A stretch of 64,000 nt of DNA from Myxococcales bacterium (GTDB lineage: Bacteria > Myxococcota_A > Polyangia > Haliangiales > Haliangiaceae): contig JADJUF010000001.1 of the NCBI GenBank assembly GCA_016717005.1, forward strand, positions 620,001-684,000, written 5' to 3'. The position numbers and the translations under genes were made by a program. Under the pieces are notes generated by a model that did not search any database, was not told where the DNA came from, and saw only the letters and a list, made by a program, of their open reading frames with translations. Below are positions 18,533 through 30,744 of the stretch, in pieces. The first letter of the stretch is position 1, and the number at the start of each line of letters is the position of its first letter.

Positions 18533-20680
18533 ATGCTAGCCCGGCGCGTGATCGCGCTCTCGGTGGACAAGGCCTTTGGCAAGGTCGTCGCGACGGCCCT
18601 CCGCGCCGCCGGCGGGGTCGTCGAGCTGCACACGTCGCTCGAGGCGCTCGGCGCGGGCGACATCCAGGCCGCCCTGATCGTCGTGCACCTCGACGGCGCG
18701 CTGATGTCGTGCGTCGAGGATCTGGCGCTGCGCATGCGCGACGACGCCCGCCTGATCGCGATCCTGCCGGCGCACGCCCTGGCGCCCGCGGTCGACGCGA
18801 TGAAGCTGTCGGACAAGGTCTCGGGCGTGCTCGTCCAGAGCGAGATGCGGCCCGGCGATCTGGCGGCGATGGCCACGCGGATCCTGGCGGGGGACATCTT
18901 CGGGCTCGAGAAGCTGGTGCCGTGGGGCACGCGGGTCTACTCGACCCTGGTCGGCGACTACCAGGAGAAGTCGCTGTGCATCGCCCAGCTGATGGAGTTC
19001 GCCGAGCTGATGGGCGTGCGGCGCAAGTACCGCGACAACATCGAGCGCTGCCTCGACGAGATGTTGATGAACGCGCTCTACGACGCGCCGGTCGACGAGC
19101 ACGGCAAGCCCGTGTTCGCGGACATCCCGACCAAGAGCCGGATCGGGCTGCGCATGGAGCAGAAGGTGGTCGTGCAGTACGCCTGCGACGGCCGCTCGTT
19201 CGCGATGTCGGTGCGCGACAGCTTCGGCGCGCTCGAGCGCGGCACGATCCTCCGCTACCTCCACAAGTGCCTCCACTCCGAGCAGCAGATCGATCGCAAG
19301 ACCGGCGGCGCCGGGCTCGGCCTGTACTTCATCGCGTCGAGCGCGAGCCGGTTCCTGGTCAACGTGCTGCCCGGGGTCGCGACCGAGTGCGTCGTCACCC
19401 ACGACCTCGAGGCGCCCAAGGTCGAGCTCGAGGCGTTCGGCTACTTCGTCGAGAAGATCGACGCCGCCGGGCGGCTGGCGGCGGGCCCGTCGCGGCTCCT
19501 GCCCCAGGGCACGAGCCACCCGGTCGAGCGCCGCGCCAGCGCGCCCCGGGCGCCGCGCGGCGTGATCGCGGGGCTGTCGGCGGCGATCGTGTTGCTGGTC
19601 GCCCTGATCGCCCTGGTCGCGTACCCGCGGTTCGCGCGGCCGGCCACGACCTCGGTGCGGATCTCGGTCGATCCGGCCGGCGCCACCGTCGAGCTCGACG
19701 GTCGGGTCCGCGGCGTCGCCACCGCCGGCGGCCTGGTCGTCACCGGCCTCGAGGTCGGCCGCGCGTACCGGGTCGCCGCGCACAAGGACGGCCACAGCCC
19801 GGCCGAGACCGTGTTCCAGCCGGCCGACGGGCCCCCGACCAGCCTCGACCTGCACCTGGTCGCGCGCACCGCCTCGATCGAGATCGACTCCGATCCGCGC
19901 GGCGCGACGATCCTGGTCGGCGGGCGCGAGCTCGGCGTGACGCCGACGACGATCACCTCGCTGCCGCCGGGTAGCGACGCCCAGCTGGTCGTGACCCACA
20001 CCGGCTACGCGCCGGTCGAGCGCACCATCCGGGTGCCGGCGGCGGGGGCCGAGGGCCACCTGACCCTGGCGCTGGCGATCGATCCCAGCTTCGCGTCGCT
20101 GGCGGTCACGTCGACGCCGCCGGGCGCCGACATCTACCTCGACGGCCAGCGCCAGGCCGGCCAGGTGACCCCGGTGCGCGAACTCCTCGTCGAGGCCGGG
20201 CGCGCGCACCAGATCTCGCTGCGCCTGCCCAAGCACGCGCCGATCACGGTCACGGTCACGCCGCCGGCCGGCGCCCGCGCGGTGCCGGTCACCGCGGCGC
20301 TGGTGCCGGGCGCGGCGATCGCGCTGACGGCCAACGTCGAGGCCCGGGGCACGGTCGTCGGCGCCCCTGGCTGCGCGAAGAAGGCGCTGCCGTTCGACTG
20401 CCCGGTCGCGGCCGGCCGGTACCAGGTCGACGTCGAGGCGATCCGGCCAGGGGGCACGGTCCGGCGGACGGCGGTCGTGGGCGATGACACCGTCGCCATC
20501 GACGTCCAGTTCGGCACCGTCGAGGCGCCCGCGGGCGGCGCGCTGCTGATCGGCGGCCGCAAGGTCAACCGGGCCGCCCTCGAGGAGGGCCGCCGCACGC
20601 TCAAGGTGATCGACGCCGACGGCACCGAGCGCAACATCGACGTGAAGGTCACGGCCGGCAAGAGCACGACGATCCCGTAG
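18533..20680 (+). CDS. pseudo-receiver / HATPase / transmembrane / PEGA fusion protein
   Basis: A 715-residue protein. Residues 1-120 follow a receiver fold, but the beta-3 end reads ALIVVHLDG, with His where the phospho-Asp should be. Residues 150-300 form a GHKL ATPase module: N-box DNIERCLDEMLMNALYDA, then RDSFGAL in place of DxGxG, and KTGGAGLGLYFI as the G2 box. This resembles the RsbW/SpoIIAB group more than a histidine kinase, as no His-containing dimer domain is present. A transmembrane helix lies at about 344-366. The remainder is at least three PEGA-type beta repeats (SVDPAGATVELDGR, DSDPRGATILVGG, TSTPPGADIYLDG), which would lie outside the membrane. Confidence 0.8.
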   Translation: MLARRVIALSVDKAFGKVVATALRAAGGVVELHTSLEALGAGDIQAALIVVHLDGALMSCVEDLALRMRDDARLIAILPAHALAPAVDAMKLSDKVSGVLVQSEMRPGDLAAMATRILAGDIFGLEKLVPWGTRVYSTLVGDYQEKSLCIAQLMEFAELMGVRRKYRDNIERCLDEMLMNALYDAPVDEHGKPVFADIPTKSRIGLRMEQKVVVQYACDGRSFAMSVRDSFGALERGTILRYLHKCLHSEQQIDRKTGGAGLGLYFIASSASRFLVNVLPGVATECVVTHDLEAPKVELEAFGYFVEKIDAAGRLAAGPSRLLPQGTSHPVERRASAPRAPRGVIAGLSAAIVLLVALIALVAYPRFARPATTSVRISVDPAGATVELDGRVRGVATAGGLVVTGLEVGRAYRVAAHKDGHSPAETVFQPADGPPTSLDLHLVARTASIEIDSDPRGATILVGGRELGVTPTTITSLPPGSDAQLVVTHTGYAPVERTIRVPAAGAEGHLTLALAIDPSFASLAVTSTPPGADIYLDGQRQAGQVTPVRELLVEAGRAHQISLRLPKHAPITVTVTPPAGARAVPVTAALVPGAAIALTANVEARGTVVGAPGCAKKALPFDCPVAAGRYQVDVEAIRPGGTVRRTAVVGDDTVAIDVQFGTVEAPAGGALLIGGRKVNRAALEEGRRTLKVIDADGTERNIDVKVTAGKSTTIP

Positions 20681-20730
20681 CGGCGGCCCCGTCGGCCCGC
20701 GCGCGATCGATCCCGGCGCCGGTTCCGGGA

Positions 20731-20736
20731 TATGAT
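20731..20736 (+). promoter_or_regulatory. -10-like hexamer TATGAT at leaderless spacing
   Basis: TATGAT is one base from the TATAAT consensus and ends seven bases before ATG 20744. There is no Shine-Dalgarno. It favours 20744 over the in-frame ATG at 20732, which lies inside the hexamer. Confidence 0.5.
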
Positions 20737-20743
20737 CGGCGCG

Positions 20744-22041
20744 ATGTCCCGGCTCGCGCTCGCCCTGATCGCCGCATCGGCGTCGGTCGCGGCCGCGGCC
20801 CCGACCGAGACCTCGACCGCGCCCTACCCGGGCGTCACCCACGTGCGCTGGAGCGACGTCGCGGTCCAGCAGCGCGCCCACTTCGTGCTGGTCGACCTGT
20901 CGTTCGCGTCCCTGACCTTGCGCGCCACCGACGAGGTCGATCGCGGCAAGACCGCCAGCCAGATCGCCGCGGTCCACGGGGCCCAGCTCGCGATCAACGG
21001 CGACCTGTTCGCGCCGGCCGGCTACGTCCCCGACGGGCTGGCGGTCGGCGCCAGCGGCGCGTGGACCTCGGCGCACGACGACGATCGCGAGGCGGTGCTG
21101 CGGTTCGGCAAGACCGTGGCCGGCACCGACGCGCTGATCGTCGTCCCGGAGTCGGTGGTGGCGCCGGCCGATCTGCCCGAGTTCGTGACCGGCGCGCTCG
21201 GCGGCCGGCCGATGCTGGTGCGCGCCGGCCAGATCCCGACCAGCTTCGACTGCGGCGATCCCGACACGATCGCCTGCCAGCGCGCGCCGCGCACCGCGAT
21301 CGGGCTCAGCGCCGATCGGCGCACGATGATCATCGCGGTGGTCGACGGCTGGCAGGCCGGGGCCCTGGGCCAGACCGCCGCCGAGCTGGCGGCGCTGATG
21401 GTGGCGCGCGGGGCCCGCGACGCGATCCTCGTCGACGGCGGCAGCTCGTCGACGCTGTTCATCGCCAGCGAGGGCGGGGTCGTGTCGAGCCCGTCGGACG
21501 GCAGCGAGCGCGCGGTCGCCAACCACCTCACGATCAAGGTCGGGCCGCCCCAGGCCCGGACGCTGTTCGGCGTGGTGCGCGAGGGCAACATCATCACCGG
21601 CCCCGACCTCGGCGGCGTCCGGGTCACGCTCGACGACGGCCGCGCCGTCACGACCGCCGCCGTCGACAGCTCGTACACGTTCGACAACGTCCCGATCCGC
21701 TACGTGTGCGTCGACGCGACCAAGATCGGGTACGACCCGGTCCACCAGTGCAAGCAGATGGATCCCGCCAACGCGATGACGTTCAACTCGATCGCGATGC
21801 TGCCGGCCGGCACCGGCCCCGACGCCGGGGTCGACGCCGCCATCGACGCGCCGGCCGCGCTCGACGCCGCGCCGGGCGCGGACGGCGGCGGCGGTGACGG
21901 CGCCGGCCCCGACGCCGGCCCTGGCGACGGCGCCACCGGCGGCTGCTGCCGCACCAGCGGCGGCGGCGGCGACGGCGCGCCGGTGGCGACGGCCGCGGCG
22001 TTCGTGGTATTCGCTTGGCGCCGGTCGCGCCGCCGGACGCG

Positions 22042-22045
<4 letters not shown>
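20744..22045 (+). CDS. phosphodiester glycosidase (NAGPA-like) surface protein with C-terminal sorting tag
   Basis: A 433-residue protein. Signal peptide SRLALALIAASASVAAAA. The NAGPA domain (about 20-260) has AAVHGAQLAINGDLF, the catalytic-region RTAIGLSADRRTMIIAVVDGW, and AILVDGGSSSTLFI. This family removes GlcNAc from phosphodiesters or acts on related cell-wall phosphodiesters. A carboxypeptidase-like beta domain follows (VRVTLDDGR...SYTFDNVPIRYVCVDATKIGY), then an Asp/Ala/Gly-rich spacer. It ends with GGCCRTSG, a hydrophobic stretch and RRSRRR, resembling the MYXO-CTERM sorting tag and the end of the protease at 59553. Start chosen at ATG 20744; ATG 20732 would add four residues. Its stop overlaps the next gene (ATGA). 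Confidence 0.85.
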
Positions 22046-23387
<1,342 letters not shown>

Positions 23388-23388
<1 letters not shown>

Positions 23389-24713
23389 TGCTCCGGCCCG
23401 CTCGCCGGATCCCGAACGGCGTGACGGGGCGCGCGGCCGCGCTCGTCGCCGCCGCGCTCGCGCTGACCGCCTGCAGGCGCACGCGCACCCCGCCGCCGCC
23501 GCCGACGACCCAGGGCCTGATCGACTGCACCGCGGCGCTGACGCGCGCGCCGGCGGCGCCGCCGCAGGAGCGCACCGGGCTGATCGTGCGCGGCTGCGCG
23601 GTCTGCGGGACCAGCTTCGAGCCGCTGATCCCGGCCGCCAACGGCCACCCCGACCTGGCCGCGGTCCACGAGGTCCTGACCGCGTGTCAGCTCGGCTGCA
23701 GCAAGCGCGCGATGGGCCGGTTCCGCGGGCTGCTCGGCGACGTCACCCCCGGGCCCGGCGTGACCCGGCCATGGAAGGCGCTGGCGGAGGACTGTCCGAC
23801 CGCCATGCGCACCGGGCCGACCACCGAGCGCTTCGCGGGACCGGTGTGGCTGGCGCTGGTGACGATCGGCGCGCGGATCGCCGGCGCCGAGGCCGCGTTG
23901 CCGCCGAGCGCCTGGACCGCGCTGAGCCAGGCCCGCGCCGGTGTCGTGATCCCGCTGCCGCCGTGGACCGTCGTCGGCAACGGCCTGGTCGTCCCGCCCG
24001 GCGCCGCGGCCCCTGGCATGCCGTGGCGGCACGTGACCGTCACCGACCAGGCGCTCCTGGTCGGTCGCCTGCCGATCGCCCGCCTCGGCGCCGACGGCCT
24101 CGTGGTCGATGCGCCGGGCGCGCCCTACCCCGGCACCCCGACCACCGGCGACCTCAGCCCGGCGCTGGCCGCGCTGGGTCCGGCGCCGACCGGGCCCGAC
24201 CGGCTCGACGACGTCGTCGTGATCGCGCCGACCGCGGCGCCGGCCGCGCGGGCCCTGGCCGCGGTGCGCGCGCTGGGCGCGACGCCGGCGCGGTTCGCGG
24301 TCGCGGTCCCCGACGAGGTGTCGCTGTGGCGCGGCTCGATCGCGGCCCACCGGCTGCGCCTGGCGCCGATCGCTGGCGCCCGGATCCGGCTCGATCTGGC
24401 GGCGGCACGCATCGCCGTGGTGACCGGCGCGGGCGCCGTGGTGGCGTCGGCGCCGTGGCCGGACGGCGCGACGCTGCGGGCCCGGGTCCAGGCCGCCGTC
24501 GCGTTCGCGGGCGCCGCCGCGATCGAGCTGGTCGAGACCGCGCCCGACGACCTCGAGGTCGCCGGCCTGGTCGAGCTGTGCGACGACCTCGCCGCCGCCG
24601 GGGCCCCCAGCCTGGCCTTGGCGCCGGACGGCGCCACCGCCACCGGCGCCGAGTTGCCCCAGTTCGACCCGGCGGCCCTGGCCGCGGCCCTGGCGAAGGC
24701 GGCTCAGCCTTGA
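23388..24713 (+). CDS. hypothetical lipoprotein (441 aa) with Cys pairs
   Basis: GTG 23388 overlaps the stop of the activator gene by one base (TAGTG). Signal with lipobox ALTAC (Cys29). The mature protein has a CAVCGTSFEPL pair near residue 69 and a CQLGC pair near 104, which could bind metal or form disulfides. A long Ala/Pro-rich region follows, in which beta strands such as RLDDVVVIAPTAAPAARALAAVRALGATPARFAVAV alternate with helices. The family is not recognised. It probably shares the operon of the glycosidase and FHA activator, so an envelope role controlled with them is a reasonable guess. Confidence 0.75.
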
Positions 24714-24744
24714 CCGCCGACGCGCTTGCCTCAATTCTTGCGGC

Positions 24745-26391
<1,647 letters not shown>

Positions 26392-26435
26392 CCAGGCAGC
26401 CCGGACCGGAGGGGGAGCCGGAGCCGGGGCGGGTG

Positions 26436-26750
26436 CCGGATCCGGATCGGGATCCGGGATCGGGATCCGGATCGGGATCGGGATCCGGATCGGGATCCGG
26501 ATCGGGATCCGGATCGGGATCCGGATCAGGATCCGGATCAGGATCGGATCCGATCGGATCCGGATCCGGATCAGGATCAGGATCAGGATCAGGATCCGGA
26601 TCGATCAGGATCAGGATCCAGGATCGGGATCAGGATCAGGATCAGATCAGGATCGGATCAGGATCGGATCAGGATCGGGATCCGCATCGGGATCCGCATC
26701 GGGATCCGCATCGGGATCCGCATCGGGATCGGGATCCGTCGCCGGATCCG
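26436..26750. repeat. GGATCN hexanucleotide array between glpD and ruvB
   Basis: About 315 bp built from GGATCC, GGATCG and GGATCA hexamers with occasional one-base slips. Near the end are four perfect copies of a 12-bp unit, GGGATCCGCATC, at 26677-26724. GATC therefore recurs every 5-7 bases and BamHI sites are frequent. Frames through it would encode Gly-Ser or Asp-Pro strings, but no start context or neighbour supports a gene. It lies exactly between two convergent genes, a normal place for slippage-prone DNA. Confidence 0.92.
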
Positions 26751-26808
26751 AAGCGGGCGCCAGCGCCGCAGCGAGCACCAGCGCCAGCGCCGGCGCGGGA
26801 GCGCCGCG

Positions 26809-27894
<1,086 letters not shown>

Positions 27895-27907
27895 GACCGC
27901 GCCTACC

Positions 27908-28537
27908 CTACCGCGGCATGCTGCGCAGCGCGGCGCGCACCAGCATCTCGAGGGTGATCCCGGGCCCGACCTCGAGCTCGGCGACCGCGGCGTCGGCCTC
28001 GATCGGCTTCCAGCCCAGGCCGACCAGCGCCGCGGCGACCTCGTCGAGCATCGCGTGGCGGCTGCGGCGACCGCCGGCCGGCAGCGCCGCCGGCCGCACC
28101 TGGCCGCTGGCGTTCCACGACAGCAGCAAGAGCTCGCACTTCTCGCGCAGCTCGACCACGAGCAGCTCGGCGGTCTTCTTGCCGACGCCCTTGAGCTTGG
28201 TCAGGCCGGCGCTGTCCTCGCGCGCGATCAGGTCGGCGATCGTGCGCGGCTCGGCGCCGCCCGACAGGATCGCCATCGCCGTCGACGGCCCGACGTTCTT
28301 GACGGTGATCAGGTGATCGAACAGCTCGCGCTCGCTCGAGGTGAAGAACCCGTACAGCGCGATCTTGTTCTCCTGCGCGTGGGTGAACACGCGCAGCGTG
28401 ACCGACGCGTCGACCTCGGGCAGCGCCGCCAGGGTGTAGCCCGAGCACGCCACCTCGTAGCCGACCCCGCCGCAGTCGACGATGACGTGGTTGTTCGGCA
28501 GCCGGGCCGCCAGCGTGCCGCGCAGCTGGCCGATCAC
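27908..28537 (-). CDS. ruvA: Holliday junction DNA-binding protein RuvA
   Basis: A 209-residue protein. Domain I (1-65) is an OB fold starting MIGQLRGTLAARLPNNHVIVDCGGVGYEV, followed by QENKIALYGFFTSSERELFDHLI. Domain II has two helix-hairpin-helix motifs, KNVGPSTAMAILSG and LKGVGKKTAELLVVEL. A flexible linker and the RuvB-binding domain III (DEVAAALVGLGWKPIEADAAV) finish it. It binds the four-way junction and loads RuvB. The GTG start at 28537 overlaps the ruvC stop by GTGA. Confidence 0.95.
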   Translation of the reverse strand: MIGQLRGTLAARLPNNHVIVDCGGVGYEVACSGYTLAALPEVDASVTLRVFTHAQENKIALYGFFTSSERELFDHLITVKNVGPSTAMAILSGGAEPRTIADLIAREDSAGLTKLKGVGKKTAELLVVELREKCELLLLSWNASGQVRPAALPAGGRRSRHAMLDEVAAALVGLGWKPIEADAAVAELEVGPGITLEMLVRAALRSMPR

Positions 28538-29058
28538 GGCGCCCCGCCCGCGGCCCGGGTGGCCGGCACGATCCGCGGCGCCGCCGCGGCCGCGGCGACG
28601 GTGCGCGCGTGAGCGATCGCCAGCGCCAGCGCGTCGGCGGCGTCGGCCCGCGGCGGCACTCGCAGCCCGACCAGCGCCGCCACCATGTGCGCGACCTGCT
28701 CCTTGCCGGCGCGGCCGCGCCCGGTGATCATCTTCTTCACCTGCGGCGCCGGGTACGACGCCACCACCAGGCCGCGCAGCCCGACCACCGCGAGCGCCAT
28801 GCCGCGGGCCTGCGCCAGCGCCAGCGCCGAGCGCAGGTTGATCCGGGCGAACACGTCCTCGACCGCGACCGTGGTCGGGGCCAGCTCGTCGAGCACCTCG
28901 CCCAGGCCGCGGGCGATCTCGCCGAGCCGGGCCTCGGCCGGGTCGTCGGCGCGGGCCGTCAGGACACCGCACTCGACGTAGGTGAGCCCCGCGGCGACGA
29001 CGTCGATGACGCCGTAGCCGCACACATGACTGCCGGGATCGATCCCGAGGATGCGCAC
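28534..29058 (-). CDS. ruvC: Holliday junction resolvase RuvC
   Basis: A 174-residue endonuclease. MRILGIDPGSHVCGYGV carries the first catalytic Asp (residue 7). VEDVFARINLRSALALAQARG carries the catalytic Glu and the DNA-contact loop. KKMITGRGRAGKEQVAHMV follows, and RADAADALALAIAHA carries the last acidic pair. It cuts the junctions moved by RuvAB. I choose GTG 29058, which gives the exact family N-terminus; the open frame runs further upstream but without similarity. It is the first gene of the ruvC-ruvA-ruvB operon, coupled to ruvA by a GTGA overlap. Confidence 0.95.
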   Translation of the reverse strand: MRILGIDPGSHVCGYGVIDVVAAGLTYVECGVLTARADDPAEARLGEIARGLGEVLDELAPTTVAVEDVFARINLRSALALAQARGMALAVVGLRGLVVASYPAPQVKKMITGRGRAGKEQVAHMVAALVGLRVPPRADAADALALAIAHARTVAAAAAAPRIVPATRAAGGAP

Positions 29059-29212
29059 GTCGGGCCGGAAGCTACACGGCCGATCTGACAGGTCCGGCCC
29101 AGGCCGGGCCGGGTCGGCACGGCCCGTGAAGGTCGGTTCACGCGCCCGCGCGAACCTCGCGAAACCCGGTCGCCGGCGGGGCCGGCCCGGACCTTGCTGT
29201 CTCCTGGGCCCT

Positions 29213-29692
29213 ATGCACCTCGCTCCTCGCCTGGCCGTGTTCGCCCTCGTCGCCCCGCTCGCCGCCTGCTTCCTCGCCCGCCCGGTGGAGAGGCCCACGG
29301 CCACGGTGCGCGGCGCGTCGCTAGCGGTGGCGTCGGTGACCTCGATCGAGGGCGAGCTGGCCCTCGACGTGATGAACCCCAACGCCTTCGGCGTGCCGCT
29401 GGCCGGCATCGACTGGGAGCTGACGATCGGCGGCGCCCGCGCGGTCAGCGGCCGGGTCGAGGCCAGCCAGACCATCCCGGCCAAGGCCAGCGCGCCGGTG
29501 TCGACGTCGCTGCGGATCGATCTGCGCGACGCGGTCGACGCCGCCAGCGCGGTGGCGCGGGGCGCGCGCGCCTACCAGCTCCGCGCCCGCCTGCACTTCT
29601 CGACCCAGCTCGGCGACTTGACCGTCGACGTCGACCACCGCGGCTCGCTCGCCGGCGCCGGCGGCGCGCTCGGCGGCCTGCCGAGCTGGTGA
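29213..29692 (+). CDS. LEA type-2 (WHy domain) lipoprotein
   Basis: A 159-residue protein. Signal with lipobox LAAC (Cys19). The mature part matches the LEA_2/WHy pattern: EGELALDVMNPNAFGVPLAGIDWELTIGG is the strand-Asn-Pro-strand core, and ASQTIPAKASAPVSTSLRIDLRD is the second sheet. It ends in a Gly/Ala loop. WHy-domain proteins are linked to desiccation and stress tolerance and are often exported in bacteria. It is divergent from ruvC, and the 154-bp gap between them presumably holds both promoters. Confidence 0.8.
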   Translation: MHLAPRLAVFALVAPLAACFLARPVERPTATVRGASLAVASVTSIEGELALDVMNPNAFGVPLAGIDWELTIGGARAVSGRVEASQTIPAKASAPVSTSLRIDLRDAVDAASAVARGARAYQLRARLHFSTQLGDLTVDVDHRGSLAGAGGALGGLPSW

Positions 29693-29822
29693 TCACGGCG
29701 AGCGCGGCACCACGCGCGACGTGTCGATCGGCGCGCACGCCCCGCGCCGGATGCGCACGTCGGGGAGCTGGCGCTGGTACGCCAGGGTCGGTCTGACCGC
29801 AACCGGAGCGCGCTTGCCAGGG

Positions 29823-29828
29823 TAAGCT
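29823..29828 (+). promoter_or_regulatory. -10-like hexamer TAAGCT at leaderless spacing
   Basis: TAAGCT ends seven bases before ATG 29836 and no Shine-Dalgarno is present. It is part of a window-wide pattern. Confidence 0.45.
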
Positions 29829-29835
29829 CGGCCCC

Positions 29836-30696
29836 ATGCTGCACCGCCTCCGTCTCGTCCTCGCTCTCGGCGCCGTCCTCGCGACCAGCGCCTGCCTCGC
29901 GACCACCAACCCGCCCCCCGGCTCGATGGGCCCGACCCAGGCGCAGCCGCAGCAGCAGCCGCCGCCGGTCGTCGTCGCGCAGCCGCCGCAGCCGCCCCCG
30001 CCGATCGTCACGCAGCAACAGCCGCCCCCGCCGCCGGTGGTGACGCAGCCGCAGCCGCCCCCGCCGATCGTCACGCAGCAACAGCCGCCCCCGCCGCCGC
30101 CGCCGCGGCCCCCGGTGGTCGTCGTGCGGCCACCGGCGCCGCCGCCCGGTCCCCCGGCCCCGCCGCCGCGCCTGCCGCCGCCGCCGCCGGTCGTCGTCGA
30201 GCACAACGATGACCGGCGCGACCGCCAGTTCGATCGCGCCAGCGACTGGGACAAGCTCGGCGAGCGCTGGGTCGAGGGCCGCGTCGATCGCGACGTCATC
30301 AAGGTCGGCAAGAAGAAGGATCGCTACCGGGCGATCGCGGTCGTGGTCGAGCACTCGGCCCTCGAGATGTTCGACATCGAGGTGGAGTTCGGCGACGGCT
30401 CGAAGTTCTCGCCCAACCTGCGCATGGTCTTCGGACCGAACTCGACCTCGCGCGTGATCGATCTGCCCGGCGACGCCCGCTTCGTCCGCCAGGTCACGTT
30501 CCGCTACGGCAACCTGCCGGGCGGCGGCAAGGCCCAGGTCGAGCTGTGGGCCCTCGACGCCCGCGCGGACGCGCGCGACCGCCACGACGGCAAGGGCCAC
30601 GGCGACAAGGACCACGACAAGGGCGACGACCACGGCAAGGGCAAGGGCGACGGCAAGGGCGGCGGCAAGGGCGGCGGCAAGGGCGGCCACCGCTGA
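29836..30696 (+). CDS. Pro/Gln-rich lipoprotein with beta domain and His/Lys/Gly tail
   Basis: A 286-residue protein; lipobox TSAC (Cys20). Residues 25-120 are an extended Pro/Gln linker made of repeats of the type QQPPPPPIVTQ, a possible wall-spanning arm. Residues 135-235 form a beta domain with WDKLGERWVEGRVDRDVIKVGKKKDRYRAIAVVVEHSALEM and VRQVTFRYGNLPGGGKAQVELWALD, resembling DUF2541-type domains. The tail (about 238-286) repeats GKGHGDKDHDKGDDHGKGKG and GGGKGG units and could bind metal or anions. The function is unknown. The start is set by the TAAGCT hexamer and the signal peptide. Confidence 0.8.
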   Translation: MLHRLRLVLALGAVLATSACLATTNPPPGSMGPTQAQPQQQPPPVVVAQPPQPPPPIVTQQQPPPPPVVTQPQPPPPIVTQQQPPPPPPPRPPVVVVRPPAPPPGPPAPPPRLPPPPPVVVEHNDDRRDRQFDRASDWDKLGERWVEGRVDRDVIKVGKKKDRYRAIAVVVEHSALEMFDIEVEFGDGSKFSPNLRMVFGPNSTSRVIDLPGDARFVRQVTFRYGNLPGGGKAQVELWALDARADARDRHDGKGHGDKDHDKGDDHGKGKGDGKGGGKGGGKGGHR

Positions 30697-30709
30697 CCCG
30701 ACGCGGAAT

Positions 30710-30738
30710 TTGCCGGGGTCGATCGACGTTGTTACGGT
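30710..30738 (+). promoter_or_regulatory. promoter of the lytic transglycosylase gene
   Basis: TTGCCG (30710-30715) and TACGGT (30733-30738) are 17 bp apart, a sigma-70-like layout. The hexamer ends six bases before ATG 30745, so the transcript should begin at or next to the start codon. Confidence 0.5.
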
Positions 30739-30744
30739 CCAACC

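Noticed and set aside
18536..21745. Minus-strand open frame of over 1,000 codons
   Set aside because: It is antisense to the PEGA fusion and the glycosidase, is dominated by Arg/Asp/Gly/Ala with no domain pattern, and arises from GC-rich third positions of the genes on the other strand.
26436..26750. Gly-Ser or Asp-Pro repeat protein encoded by the GGATCN array
   Set aside because: No start, no signal, no neighbour in frame; the hexamer period makes any frame open.
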